From Winogradskyella luteola (GTDB lineage: Bacteria; Bacteroidota; Bacteroidia; Flavobacteriales; Flavobacteriaceae), in assembly GCF_019203985.1 (NCBI RefSeq), contig NZ_JAGSPD010000014.1:16628-80627 (forward strand): DNA of 64,000 nt, written 5' to 3'. The translations under genes were made by a program, and so were the position numbers. Positions within the stretch are counted from its first letter, which is position 1. The number at the start of each line of letters is the position of its first letter. The notes under the pieces are model-generated. The model saw only the letters and a program-made list of their open reading frames with translations, was not told where the DNA came from and made no database searches. Below are positions 56,351 to 64,000 of the stretch, piece after piece.

Positions 56351-56683
56351 ATGATTGTAGATAGAGACGGAAACATAACTATAATTGCACAAGAGAAGGC
56401 TTCAGTTAAAACCTTGGTAAATAACATAGAAGTTGGCTATCATAAGTACAAAGACTATCATCTTATCGTAAGATTATCTAGTCTCGAAAAGATTCAATTA
56501 GAAGATGTCATTGAATTTTTACGCCTCAGTAATAATCACCGTAGTGCGAAAAAATCTTTTGTAATTGTAACAAGTCAAGCAGATTTAGACCAAATGCCAG
56601 ATGAGTTGGCCATCGTACCGACCCTACAGGAAGCCTATGACATTATTGAAATGGAAGATATTGAACGCGATTTAGGATTTTAA
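56351..56683 (+). CDS. Small protein, possibly STAS-like, between pyrB and rnz
   Basis: The 110-residue cytoplasmic protein begins MIVDRDGNITIIAQEKASV. It has an alternating beta/alpha pattern (HLIVRLSSLEKIQLEDVIEFL, FVIVTSQADLDQMPDELA, PTLQEAYDII). That order is reminiscent of STAS/SpoIIAA-type folds, without the phosphorylated serine being clear. It may be annotated elsewhere merely by its neighbour, ribonuclease Z, but it has no metallo-beta-lactamase motif. It is 3 bases from pyrB and 3 bases from rnz, so it is cotranscribed. Confidence 0.7.
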   Translation: MIVDRDGNITIIAQEKASVKTLVNNIEVGYHKYKDYHLIVRLSSLEKIQLEDVIEFLRLSNNHRSAKKSFVIVTSQADLDQMPDELAIVPTLQEAYDIIEMEDIERDLGF

Positions 56684-56686
56684 TAT

Positions 56687-57592
56687 ATGAAGCTGACCAT
56701 ACTAGGCTGTCATAGCGCAACACCACGTACCAATACCAATCCGACATCCCAAGTTCTAGAAATAAAAAACCACATGTTTTTAATTGACTGTGGTGAAGGT
56801 ACCCAGGTAGAATTAAGACGAAATAAAATCAAGTTTTCTAGGATAAAGCATATCTTCATTTCTCATCTACATGGAGACCACTATTTCGGATTGGTAGGTT
56901 TGGTAAGTACGTTTCGTTTATTAACCAGAGAAACTGAACTTCATATCTATGGGCCAAAAGGATTAAAAGAAGTTATTACACTTCAATTAAAATTATCCGA
57001 TTCTTGGACAAATTATCCTTTGATCTTTCATGAGTTGACCTCAAAGGATTCAGAATTGATTTACGAGGATAACAAAGTTGAAGTACATACTATTCCTTTA
57101 CATCATCGCGTATATACCAACGGATTTTTGTTTAAAGAAAAGGAAAACGAACGTAAGTTAGATATTAACGCTGTATTAAATGCCAATATCAATATGGCTT
57201 ATTACCGAAAGCTAAAGCAGGGTGCAGATGTAGAGAATGACGACGGTATTATAATTAAAAATGAAATGGTCACAAAAGACCCATCTCCATCTCAAAGTTA
57301 TGCTTTTTGTAGTGACACGGTTTATGATGAAAACATTGTACCTTTAATAAAGAATACAACAGTACTTTATCATGAATCTACATTTTTAGATAAAAACGAG
57401 GATCTTTGTGAGCGTACCAAACACAGTACTGCAAGACAAGCAGCTATAATAGCCAAAAAGGCAAATGTGGATGCCTTAATTTTGGGACATTTTTCTACAC
57501 GTTATAACGGTTATGAAGAGTTTAGATCTGAAGCAAAAGAGGAATTTGACAACGTCTTGTTGGCAGAAGACGGAAAAACATTTGAATTTTAA
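56687..57592 (+). CDS. rnz: Ribonuclease Z
   Basis: This 301-residue metallo-beta-lactamase-fold enzyme removes the 3' trailer from tRNA precursors. Zinc ligands are in HISHLHGDHYFGLVGL, IPLHHRVYTNGF, CSDTVYDENI and LGHFSTRY (HxHxDH-type and downstream His/Asp). LIDCGEGTQVELRR precedes the core. Length fits the short bacterial form (ElaC/RNase Z). Its last bases overlap the convergent gene at 57589 by four. It is in the pyr operon run. Confidence 0.96.
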   Translation: MKLTILGCHSATPRTNTNPTSQVLEIKNHMFLIDCGEGTQVELRRNKIKFSRIKHIFISHLHGDHYFGLVGLVSTFRLLTRETELHIYGPKGLKEVITLQLKLSDSWTNYPLIFHELTSKDSELIYEDNKVEVHTIPLHHRVYTNGFLFKEKENERKLDINAVLNANINMAYYRKLKQGADVENDDGIIIKNEMVTKDPSPSQSYAFCSDTVYDENIVPLIKNTTVLYHESTFLDKNEDLCERTKHSTARQAAIIAKKANVDALILGHFSTRYNGYEEFRSEAKEEFDNVLLAEDGKTFEF

Positions 57593-58002
57593 TTAAACTC
57601 ATTAAGGTTTTTGACCCAATTAATAGCTTCACCTAGGCTATGCGCTCTTTTTAAAGGTATTGCAGCCATTTGCTTTTCAATATTTGCGTTTATATAAGTA
57701 GAATCTCTATAGCTCACAATTGATGCAGCTATAAAAATACTATCATCTTTATCAAAATAAGACCAAAGTACAGGATCAATAGAGTAGGCATTCACACGGT
57801 TTGAAATATATGCCAAGGTTTTATGATTGCCATAATGAGATCTTAGTGATGTTAAGAGCGTTTTGAGTTTGTCCCAATTAAAGTGCTCTCCTTCATTAAC
57901 TTCCATAATAAAAAAATCGTCACATAAATAATAAGAACCAAAATCTAAAACTATTTTATCATAATTTAGTGATTCTGAAAAAGGTGAATTTTCAAAGTGC
58001 AT
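57589..58002 (-). CDS. Small hypothetical protein, convergent with rnz
   Basis: The 137-residue product has no signal peptide and alternating strands and helices: KIVLDFGSYYLCDDFFIMEV, then NWDKLKTLLTSLRSHYG, TLAYISNRVNAYSID and a C-terminal AHSLGEAINWVKNL. The pattern resembles SpoIIAA/STAS-like small proteins. The family is not identified with certainty. Codon use looks like its neighbours. The gap to pdxH is 79 bases and carries divergent promoters. Confidence 0.65.
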   Translation of the reverse strand: MHFENSPFSESLNYDKIVLDFGSYYLCDDFFIMEVNEGEHFNWDKLKTLLTSLRSHYGNHKTLAYISNRVNAYSIDPVLWSYFDKDDSIFIAASIVSYRDSTYINANIEKQMAAIPLKRAHSLGEAINWVKNLNEFN

Positions 58003-58042
58003 GTTAGGGCAAAATTTGTTAGGGACTCAAAGCTACACTTTT

Positions 58043-58074
58043 TTTGACAGAAACAAAATATTGAATTAACTTCG
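58043..58074 (+). promoter_or_regulatory. Promoter for pdxH, nearly leaderless
   Basis: TTTG at 58043-58046 and TAACTTCG at 58067-58074 with 20-base spacing. The expected transcript start falls within a few bases of the pdxH ATG at 58082. Confidence 0.55.
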
Positions 58075-58081
58075 TAGAACT

Positions 58082-58729
58082 ATGGAAAAAGACCTAAGCA
58101 ATTATAGAAAATCTTACGAAAAAGGAGAACTTTTATTGAACAATGTACCAGACAATCCGATAGAGTTGTTTCGTGATTGGTTTATAGAAGTCGATACGCA
58201 TTTTGATGTAGAAGAAGCTAATGCCATGACCATTTCTACCATTGGCTTAGACGGTTACCCAAAAAGTAGGGTAGTGCTGCTTAAAAAGTACACATACGAA
58301 GGCTTCATATTTTATACAAACTACAATAGTGAAAAAGGTAAGGCTATTAAAGCAAACCCAAATGTATGTTTGTCTTTTTTTTGGCATTCAGCCGAAAGAC
58401 AAATTATCATTAAAGGGCAAGCCGAAACGATTGCAGAAAACCTAAGTGATGGCTATTTTGAATCGCGCCCAAGAGGTAGTCAATTAAGTGCTTTGGTGTC
58501 TAATCAAAGTGAAGTGGTTACAGATAGAGCAGAATTAGATAATAAGCTAAAAGCTTTGGAAGCAAAATATGAAGGCAAGGATATAGAACGGCCAGAATAT
58601 TGGGGAGGATTTATTGTAAAACCCATTGAATTAGAGTTTTGGCAGGGTAGACCCAACAGACTTCATGATAGAATTCGCTATAAATTACAAGACGATTATA
58701 ACTGGAATATAGAGCGGTTGTCTCCTTGA
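58082..58729 (+). CDS. pdxH: Pyridoxamine 5'-phosphate oxidase
   Basis: The 215-residue FMN enzyme oxidises PNP or PMP to pyridoxal 5'-phosphate. It has YRKSYEKGELLL near the start, AMTISTIGLDGYPKSRVVLLKK and FYTNYNSEKGKAI. The C-terminal PNPOx dimerisation segment FWQGRPNRLHDRIRY is intact. Length is standard. The PLP it makes is used by the aminotransferase and cysteine desulfurase in this window. It is monocistronic; the next gene is 197 bases downstream beyond a run of repeated boxes. Confidence 0.97.
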   Translation: MEKDLSNYRKSYEKGELLLNNVPDNPIELFRDWFIEVDTHFDVEEANAMTISTIGLDGYPKSRVVLLKKYTYEGFIFYTNYNSEKGKAIKANPNVCLSFFWHSAERQIIIKGQAETIAENLSDGYFESRPRGSQLSALVSNQSEVVTDRAELDNKLKALEAKYEGKDIERPEYWGGFIVKPIELEFWQGRPNRLHDRIRYKLQDDYNWNIERLSP

Positions 58730-58744
58730 TTATCGTTTATATTT

Positions 58745-58854
58745 TATCGATGAAGGACATTTTTTAACCGATGAAAACCATTTTTTTGCTTCAAAATTGT
58801 GTATTTCATCGATTTTTTGCATAAAAATACGACAAAACACATGTATTTCATCGA
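58745..58854. promoter_or_regulatory. Cluster of repeated CATCGA-type boxes
   Basis: Four related boxes lie between pdxH and the CAP-domain gene. Two point one way: TCGATGAAGGACATTTTT at 58747 and CCGATGAAAACCATTTTT at 58768, 21 bases apart. Two are inverted: TATTTCATCGA at 58802 and again at 58844, 42 bases apart. Spacing at multiples of 21 bases places them on one helix face, as for regulators such as the LytTR family. A similar single box, GTATTTCATCG, is at 24836-24846. Confidence 0.55.
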
Positions 58855-58926
58855 ATATCCATAGAATTTCTTTTTTTTTTACGAGTAGGTGCCTAAATTA
58901 GTAATCCCAAATCTAAAACCCTACTT

Positions 58927-59424
58927 ATGAAATTGACTAAACTATTGCCATTTTTGGCTATCGTTACCCTCTTAGGCTTTACATCTTGCTCTACTGACAG
59001 TGCTGCAGAAGATCAAATTGATTCTATAGAAGTTCCGGTTGCACCACAAGCAAAACAGATTGAGATTGAAATCATGGAGCTAATTAATATACACAGAATT
59101 AATGAGGGGTTAAATCCATTAAGCGATCACCGTACAGTCAAAGCTGTGGCGTTTACGCATACAGATTATATGGTAGAAGAAGATAATGTATCTCACGATA
59201 ACTTTTTTCAGAGAAAACAAAGCTTACAGATTAATGCAGACGCTAATATAGTTTCAGAGAATGTAGCTTATGGTTTTAATTCTGCGGAATCTGTAGTTAA
59301 TGCTTGGTTAAATAGTCCAAGCCATAAGGATAATATTGAAGGAGATTATACAGATTTTGATATATCTGCCGAACAAAATGATGAAGGGAAGTGGTATTTT
59401 ACCAATATTTTCATTAAGCGCTAA
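58927..59424 (+). CDS. CAP (SCP/PR1) domain lipoprotein
   Basis: The 165-residue protein has a lipobox (FLAIVTLLGFTSCSTD, Cys21) and one CAP/SCP-like domain (about 45-165). AFTHTDYMVEEDNVSHDNF gives the metal-binding His/Glu pattern, and ENVAYGFNSAESVVNAWLNSPSHKDNI carries the second conserved region. It is a lipid-anchored envelope protein. CAP proteins have varied and mostly unknown roles in bacteria. The upstream boxes suggest it is under specific control. A strong terminator follows. Confidence 0.9.
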   Translation: MKLTKLLPFLAIVTLLGFTSCSTDSAAEDQIDSIEVPVAPQAKQIEIEIMELINIHRINEGLNPLSDHRTVKAVAFTHTDYMVEEDNVSHDNFFQRKQSLQINADANIVSENVAYGFNSAESVVNAWLNSPSHKDNIEGDYTDFDISAEQNDEGKWYFTNIFIKR

Positions 59425-59451
59425 ACCGCATAAAAAGTTGATTAATAGCCA

Positions 59452-59483
59452 AAAAAAGCCACAACAAAAGTTGTGGCTTTTTT
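59452..59483 (+). terminator. Intrinsic terminator after the CAP gene
   Basis: Perfect 14-base arms AAAAAAGCCACAAC / GTTGTGGCTTTTTT with a 4-base loop. Bidirectional in form. Confidence 0.93.
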
Positions 59484-59823
59484 ATTAGTATATAGTTTGG
59501 TATTCTAGCCAATTTAATGGTTCAGATAGAGTGTTGAAGTTAAATTCTAAATGTATAACACGTCTTCTCTTATTGTTGGTCGTTTTTGTTTGAGGCGTTT
59601 AATAACAAGGGTTTTATTAGCTTCATTCCACTTTATTTAGGTTCATAATTTTTTTTATTTTAAAGTTTATTTAAATCTGAAATATTTTATTCATAATCCA
59701 TAGGAATAATAAAAGTAGTACATGCTATTTATATGAAGAATAATTTAGGATTTACTTAATCATTATAAAATAAAAAACAAGCCCAACTGAGCTTGCTTTT
59801 ACTTAAGTAATTTTGAAAGTAAA
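59484..59823. other. AT-rich intergenic region
   Basis: I see no gene here. Apart from the two terminators at its edges (the CAP-gene hairpin just before it and the hairpin at 59773-59800), I see no repeats, promoters or structured elements I can support. Confidence 0.6.
59773..59800 (-). terminator. Terminator for the OmpA-PorP transcript
   Basis: AAAAACAAGC and GCTTGCTTTT pair with one mismatch. On the minus strand the hairpin is followed by a T-run, 24 bases beyond the OmpA-family stop. Confidence 0.7.
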
Positions 59824-61728
59824 TTATTCGTTAACAATGTAGAAATAAGAGCGTCTGTTTAACTGGTGCTCTTCCTCGGTACACTTTACACGGTTGGCGC
59901 ATTTATTTAGCAGTTGTGTTTCACCATAGCCTATGGCACTTTCTATTCTACTGGCATCAATACCTCTCGAAATAATATAATCTCTAGTAGATTTTGCACG
60001 TCTGTCTGAAAGCTTCATGTTATATCTATCGCGACCTCTACTGTCTGTGTGCGATTCAATTTTAATAACCATTTCTGGATGTTTGCGCATCACATCTACA
60101 ATATTTTCAAGTTCATACTGGGCATCAGTTCTAATGTTAGATTTATCAAAATCAAAGAAAATAGGATTGATAACGATTTGGTTATCAATGATAAGTGGCT
60201 CTAACTCTAAATCTATGGTATTTACATGTTCATTATCGTCTGTAGTTGTGATTGTTTTCTGATTATCCTTATAATCAGGTTTGCTACCAGCAATCGTATA
60301 CGTCTTATTACAATCTACCGTAAATGTGTATGCACCATCATTATTGGTTATTACTTCTTCAAGTACTTTCCCTGTCTCATCAATCAACCTAACTGTAACG
60401 CCAGTAAGAATAATATTGGTTTTACTATCTCTTGCAACACCAGCAATTTCTTCTTTACATTGTTGTGCGTTAAAACTATAAATATCGTCACTTCCTTTAC
60501 CATTTGGTCGGTTAGATGAAAAATAACCTTTATTGGTGTCGGAGTTTACAAAGAAGGCAAAGTCATCATAACCACTGTTATATGGAGCTCCCATATTCTC
60601 TGGGTCATTACGGTTACCTTTTAAGATATTCGATTTAAAAATATCCAATAATCCTAAATTTAAATGTCCGTCTGAAGAAAAGTAGAGCGTACTATCTTTT
60701 GCGACGTAAGGAAACATTTCTCGGCCTTCGGTATTTACTTTCTCACCAAGATTTTCAGGTTCACCATAAGAACCATCATCATTGATCGCAACCGAATAAA
60801 TATCGGATTGACCCAAGCCACCCTCACGGTCCGAAACGAAAAATAGTGTTTTGTTATCAGGACTTAAACTAGGATGTCCCGTGGAAAACACATCGTCGTT
60901 AAATGGAAGTTCTACAATATTGGTCCATTGCCCGTCTTCTAATGATGCTTTATAGAGTTTAAGGTGTGTCGTTCCTTTTTTATCATACTTCAATCGATTA
61001 CGTTTGCTAACATTATCTCTTGTAAAATAAAGCGTCTTACCGTCATTGGTTATGGTGACTGAGGCTTCATGGTATTCTGTATTGATATCATCTGATAAAA
61101 GTTCTGAAACCGAGCCGTAACTTATAACTCCATCGTCATCTTTTAATGTTACTTGGTATAAATCTAAAAAAGGCTCTTTGTTCCAACTGTAGACTTTACC
61201 CTTATCTTCTCTAGCTGAAGCAAAGTAGAGTGTATTGTCAGAAATATACGATCCAAAGTCAGAATTTTCAGAATTAAATGGCATGTTGTCAATTTTTACA
61301 ACGACCTCATTTTTTGAAGTCAACTTTGCGTATAAATCAACTTCATCGGGATTGTAGCCTTGTAATCTACTATCACCTTGCTGTGCAGCGCTTAGTTCCT
61401 TAAACCATTTATCAGCTTCTTCATAATTGCCAATACTTCTTAATGATTGAATGTACTTGTATAAATACTCTGCATCTATTTTTTTATGCTCTTTTAAGGC
61501 TTCTGCATACCATTGAGCTGCCTTTTCAGAATTAGAATTATTATAATAGGCATCTCCAAGGCGTGTGAGTACATGTGCGCTTTTGTCACCGTTCTCAACA
61601 GCTTTTTCGTAGAGTTCTATAGACTTTATATAACCATAATTCTCAAAAAACTTATCTGCTAACTTCGTTTGGGCATATGATAACGAACAGCTTATAATAA
61701 GAATGAGAGCTAATAATCTTGTCTTCAT
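59824..61728 (-). CDS. OmpA family protein with TPR and PD40 propeller
   Basis: The 634-residue protein has a signal peptide (LLALILIISCSLSYAQ), TPR-like helices (about 20-130) and a WD40-like PD40 beta-propeller (about 150-430) with SLSPDNKTLFFVSDREGG and FSSNRPNGKGSDDIYSF. A carboxypeptidase-regulatory-like domain (about 435-520) and a C-terminal OmpA peptidoglycan-binding domain (about 530-634, FDFDKSNIRTDA, LSDRRAKSTRDYIISRG) follow. This domain order is typical of T9SS/gliding-associated OmpA proteins (PorE-like). It is 12 bases from the PorP gene, so one operon. Confidence 0.92.
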   Translation of the reverse strand: MKTRLLALILIISCSLSYAQTKLADKFFENYGYIKSIELYEKAVENGDKSAHVLTRLGDAYYNNSNSEKAAQWYAEALKEHKKIDAEYLYKYIQSLRSIGNYEEADKWFKELSAAQQGDSRLQGYNPDEVDLYAKLTSKNEVVVKIDNMPFNSENSDFGSYISDNTLYFASAREDKGKVYSWNKEPFLDLYQVTLKDDDGVISYGSVSELLSDDINTEYHEASVTITNDGKTLYFTRDNVSKRNRLKYDKKGTTHLKLYKASLEDGQWTNIVELPFNDDVFSTGHPSLSPDNKTLFFVSDREGGLGQSDIYSVAINDDGSYGEPENLGEKVNTEGREMFPYVAKDSTLYFSSDGHLNLGLLDIFKSNILKGNRNDPENMGAPYNSGYDDFAFFVNSDTNKGYFSSNRPNGKGSDDIYSFNAQQCKEEIAGVARDSKTNIILTGVTVRLIDETGKVLEEVITNNDGAYTFTVDCNKTYTIAGSKPDYKDNQKTITTTDDNEHVNTIDLELEPLIIDNQIVINPIFFDFDKSNIRTDAQYELENIVDVMRKHPEMVIKIESHTDSRGRDRYNMKLSDRRAKSTRDYIISRGIDASRIESAIGYGETQLLNKCANRVKCTEEEHQLNRRSYFYIVNE

Positions 61729-61740
61729 AATGCGTTTATT

Positions 61741-62676
61741 TTAGAAGTATCTTGGGGATTTTATTCGTTTACTCTTAAAGACTTCGAACATCAGTAATAC
61801 TTCGTGTGTACCACTTGTATAAGGTCTTATATCTGAAATTGGATATTCATAGGCATAACCAATTCGCAATTGTTTTGAAACTTGAAAGTCAGCAATACCG
61901 CCAATTGCTGCTGCGGATTCGTTTATTCTATAACCACCACCAATCCAAAAAGTTTCATTAAATAGGAAATTTGCTGAAATATCAAAAGATAATGGGGCAC
62001 CGTTTGTAGCTTTCAATAAAACAGAGGGCTTTAATTTTGTTGTTCCGCCTAAATCAAATACATATCCACCAGTGATGTAATAACTAATACGTTCTAAAGC
62101 GACATAATCTAATGTGCCTTGTCTACCATTATTATAATCTGTATTAAGAATCCTTGGGGCAGAAAGTCCAATATACCAAAGTTGAGAATGCCAATATAAA
62201 CCAGCACCAACATTTGGACTCCAACGATTAGAGACATCATTAAAAAATGGATCATTTACAACTGAAGGATCGTTTAGCAATTCCTCATCTAAATTATAGT
62301 GGGTAAAACCACCTTTAAGACCAAAAGCTAATTTTGAATTAACTCCCGTTTGGATGGTGTATGAAAAGTCGCCATAGATGTAAGAGAAATTTTCGTACCC
62401 TAATTTATCATTAATAAATGAAAGTCCTAAACCAATCTTTTCATTCCTTAATGGTGTATGAACTGATAAGGTCTGAGTCTCAGGGCCACCTTCTAATCCC
62501 ACCCATTGGCTCCTGTGTAAACCAACGGCACTGAAGGTTTCTCTACTACCTGCATATGCAGGATTAATAGAGATGGTATTGAACATGTATTGCGTAAATT
62601 GAGGCAATTGCTGTGCAAAGGCAGTGGAAACACTCAATAAAAGTATAGCAATACTTAAAGTTTTTGATAGCTTCAT
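61741..62676 (-). CDS. PorP/SprF family T9SS membrane protein
   Basis: The 311-residue outer-membrane protein begins with a signal peptide (LSIAILLLSVSTAFAQ) and the family opening PQFTQYMFNTISINPAYAGS. Barrel strands such as RIGYAYEYPISDIRPY and the end FEVFKSKR follow. PorP/SprF proteins pair with T9SS-exported gliding proteins carrying the type B C-terminal domain and assist their secretion or anchoring. The partner gene lies nine bases upstream, exactly that arrangement. Confidence 0.93.
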   Translation of the reverse strand: MKLSKTLSIAILLLSVSTAFAQQLPQFTQYMFNTISINPAYAGSRETFSAVGLHRSQWVGLEGGPETQTLSVHTPLRNEKIGLGLSFINDKLGYENFSYIYGDFSYTIQTGVNSKLAFGLKGGFTHYNLDEELLNDPSVVNDPFFNDVSNRWSPNVGAGLYWHSQLWYIGLSAPRILNTDYNNGRQGTLDYVALERISYYITGGYVFDLGGTTKLKPSVLLKATNGAPLSFDISANFLFNETFWIGGGYRINESAAAIGGIADFQVSKQLRIGYAYEYPISDIRPYTSGTHEVLLMFEVFKSKRIKSPRYF

Positions 62677-62685
62677 CGGTTAAGT

Positions 62686-64000
62686 TTATTTATTCGTTGC
62701 TACGTAAATTGGACCAGCAAATGGTTTCAATCCACTATTTCTTAAATTAATTATATAATAGTAAGTTCCTGTTGGGACTTTTCCTGAACTTCCTACAGAA
62801 GATCCGTGTGCATCTCCATTCCAATCATTTTGATAGTTATTGTTTTTGTAAATCTCAGCTCCCCAACGATTGAATATCTGTAACTCTATTACAAAACCAC
62901 AATCTTCAACACCACTAATGGTAAAGAACTCATTATAGGCATCTCCATTGGCCGTTACGGTTTTAGAAATCACTACATCTTCTTCACCACATGGTAATAC
63001 TACACAATCATCATCTATGGTAACATTGACTTCAACTTCTTTAGGACATGGGCCTTCTGTTATTGAGTACATAAACGTGTAAACACCTACATCAACAGTC
63101 GAAGGATCAAATAGGCTTCCGTTTATTGTGGCATTACCAGAAACTACACTCCACGTCCCATTCATATCAAAATCACCAGATAATAAATCGAATAAGTCAA
63201 ATTCTATGTCCAGTACACAACGGCTACTGTCAAAAGCATTGATAATATTGCTCAACTCTACCGAAACGGTTTGTACAAATTCGGCTTCATTACCACAATC
63301 ATCTGTGACAGTCCATGTTCTAATAATTTCATAATCTTCAAAATCATTTTGTTGTGTCGAAACTTCGTTGAAGTCAACATTAATATTATTTGAACATTCA
63401 TCTTGGAATACTAAATCTGGCACAGCAGGAATATCATCACAAGCTGCTGTTATATCCTCATCAAATGGTGTTACTAAAGTTGGAGCAGTAGTATCTCTAA
63501 CAGTAATGATTTGTGTATGTTCTATTTCATTGTTACAGCTATCAACTGCTTTCCAGGTACGTTCTATAATTTGATCACCTACACATGCACCATTTGTAAC
63601 TTCTTCCTCAAAATCTACCGTAGCATCACCACAATTATCAGAAGCAGTCAGTGTTTCTGCAGTTGGAATTGCATTACACTCTACATCTATATCTGCAGGT
63701 AATGCTTCGTTGAACGTAGGAGCTGTAGTATCTATAACTGTTATGGTTTGTGTATGTTCAATACTATTTCCACATGCATCTGCGGCTGTCCAAATTCTTA
63801 CTAGGGTGTATTCATTTTCACAACTACCAGTCATCGTATTCTCAACTACGGTAATAGTTGCGTTTCCACAATTATCTGTTGCTGTAATTGTTTCTACGGT
63901 AGGAATGACATCACATTCTACAGTAACATCTTCTGGTAACACAACATCAAACGTAGGTGCCGTGGTATCGACCACGTTGATGGTCTGTACAAGTGTAGTC
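62686..64000 (-). CDS. Secreted repeat protein with gliding-motility-associated C-terminal domain, partial
   Basis: The frame is open to the right edge (the first codons read TTLVQTINV), so the N-terminus lies outside the window. The visible 437 residues have three tandem repeats of about 78 residues, each starting DTTAP and carrying cysteines (DNCGNATITV, AADACGNSIEHTQT), an HYR/Ig-like type. The C-terminal (about 90 residues) contains the gliding motility-associated/type B sorting domain: NGDAYNEFFTISG, LQIFNRWGAEIYK and PTGTYYYIINL. It is likely a large surface adhesin exported by T9SS with the downstream PorP. Confidence 0.9.
   Translation of the reverse strand, partial: TTLVQTINVVDTTAPTFDVVLPEDVTVECDVIPTVETITATDNCGNATITVVENTMTGSCENEYTLVRIWTAADACGNSIEHTQTITVIDTTAPTFNEALPADIDVECNAIPTAETLTASDNCGDATVDFEEEVTNGACVGDQIIERTWKAVDSCNNEIEHTQIITVRDTTAPTLVTPFDEDITAACDDIPAVPDLVFQDECSNNINVDFNEVSTQQNDFEDYEIIRTWTVTDDCGNEAEFVQTVSVELSNIINAFDSSRCVLDIEFDLFDLLSGDFDMNGTWSVVSGNATINGSLFDPSTVDVGVYTFMYSITEGPCPKEVEVNVTIDDDCVVLPCGEEDVVISKTVTANGDAYNEFFTISGVEDCGFVIELQIFNRWGAEIYKNNNYQNDWNGDAHGSSVGSSGKVPTGTYYYIINLRNSGLKPFAGPIYVATNK

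Noticed and set aside
1..64000. CRISPR array, defence island, biosynthetic cluster, prophage, tRNA or rRNA genes
   Set aside because: No regularly spaced direct repeats, no cas, restriction, NRPS or PKS genes, no phage structural genes, and no tRNA cloverleaf found in the gaps on reading both strands.

Overview
The window is from a low-GC member of the Bacteroidota, almost certainly a marine-type Flavobacteriaceae. The evidence is type IX secretion genes (PorQ, PorP/SprF, a type A sorting-domain protein and a gliding-motility-associated C-terminal protein), Bacteroidota-only families (DUF6048, DUF6452, DUF6768, CCC-motif membrane proteins, DUF2752, head-GIN), promoters with the Bacteroidota -33 TTTG / -7 TAnnTTTG pattern, weak ribosome binding sites and frequent AT-rich hairpin terminators. 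The genus cannot be fixed from the sequence alone. No rRNA, tRNA, CRISPR array, insertion sequence or prophage was seen; this is a gene-dense chromosomal core segment.

Layout. 1-6.7 kb: a truncated SAM hydrolase divergent from phoH-purC, then a minus-strand block (a small coupled protein, DinB-like, DUF6048, DUF6452, RlmD). 6.8-13.6 kb: an SRPBCC / ECF sigma / DUF6768 cassette, ornithine aminotransferase, small membrane proteins, an Smr-domain protein, a thrombospondin-3-like lipoprotein and a cysteine desulfurase. 13.6-19.8 kb: minus-strand envelope genes (T9SS cargo, TonB-dependent receptor, M23 peptidase). 20-24.8 kb: coiled-coil protein, zapA, a probable 6S RNA, ribonuclease Y, a PAS histidine kinase and XerD. 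25-30.2 kb: three small outer-membrane barrels around aroQ, then lpd, a second DinB-like protein and a lipoprotein MsrB.

30.4-41.2 kb holds the most coherent system: a glycogen / maltose-1-phosphate (GlgE-type) alpha-glucan locus. It encodes a GT4 glycogen or maltose-1-phosphate synthase, GlgC, GlgE, maltokinase and GlgB, followed by a GH31 glucosidase. The genes are tightly packed, and trehalose synthase, the usual maltose source of the classical GlgE route, is absent from the cluster.

41.3-52.6 kb: M48 protease, MFS transporter, an ECF-type sigma / membrane anti-sigma-like / two beta-helix-like envelope proteins cassette, Lon, a triple-LysM protein, PorQ, Cmk and a BON-LysM protein. 52.8-58.7 kb: rpsA, pyrR, pyrB, RNase Z flanked by two small proteins that look STAS-like, and pdxH. 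58.7-64 kb: a cluster of repeated ATTTCATCGA-like boxes spaced at multiples of about 21 bp before a CAP-domain lipoprotein, then a minus-strand T9SS/gliding-type trio (repeat-rich secreted protein cut by the window end, PorP/SprF, OmpA-PD40 protein).

Most of the window is housekeeping. The items most worth a second look are the treS-less GlgE locus, the cysteine-rich insertion in the ornithine aminotransferase, the RlmD lacking its expected Fe-S cysteines, the two small sigma-factor cassettes, the repeated-box regulatory region at 58.74-58.86 kb, and the zapA-rny intergenic RNA.
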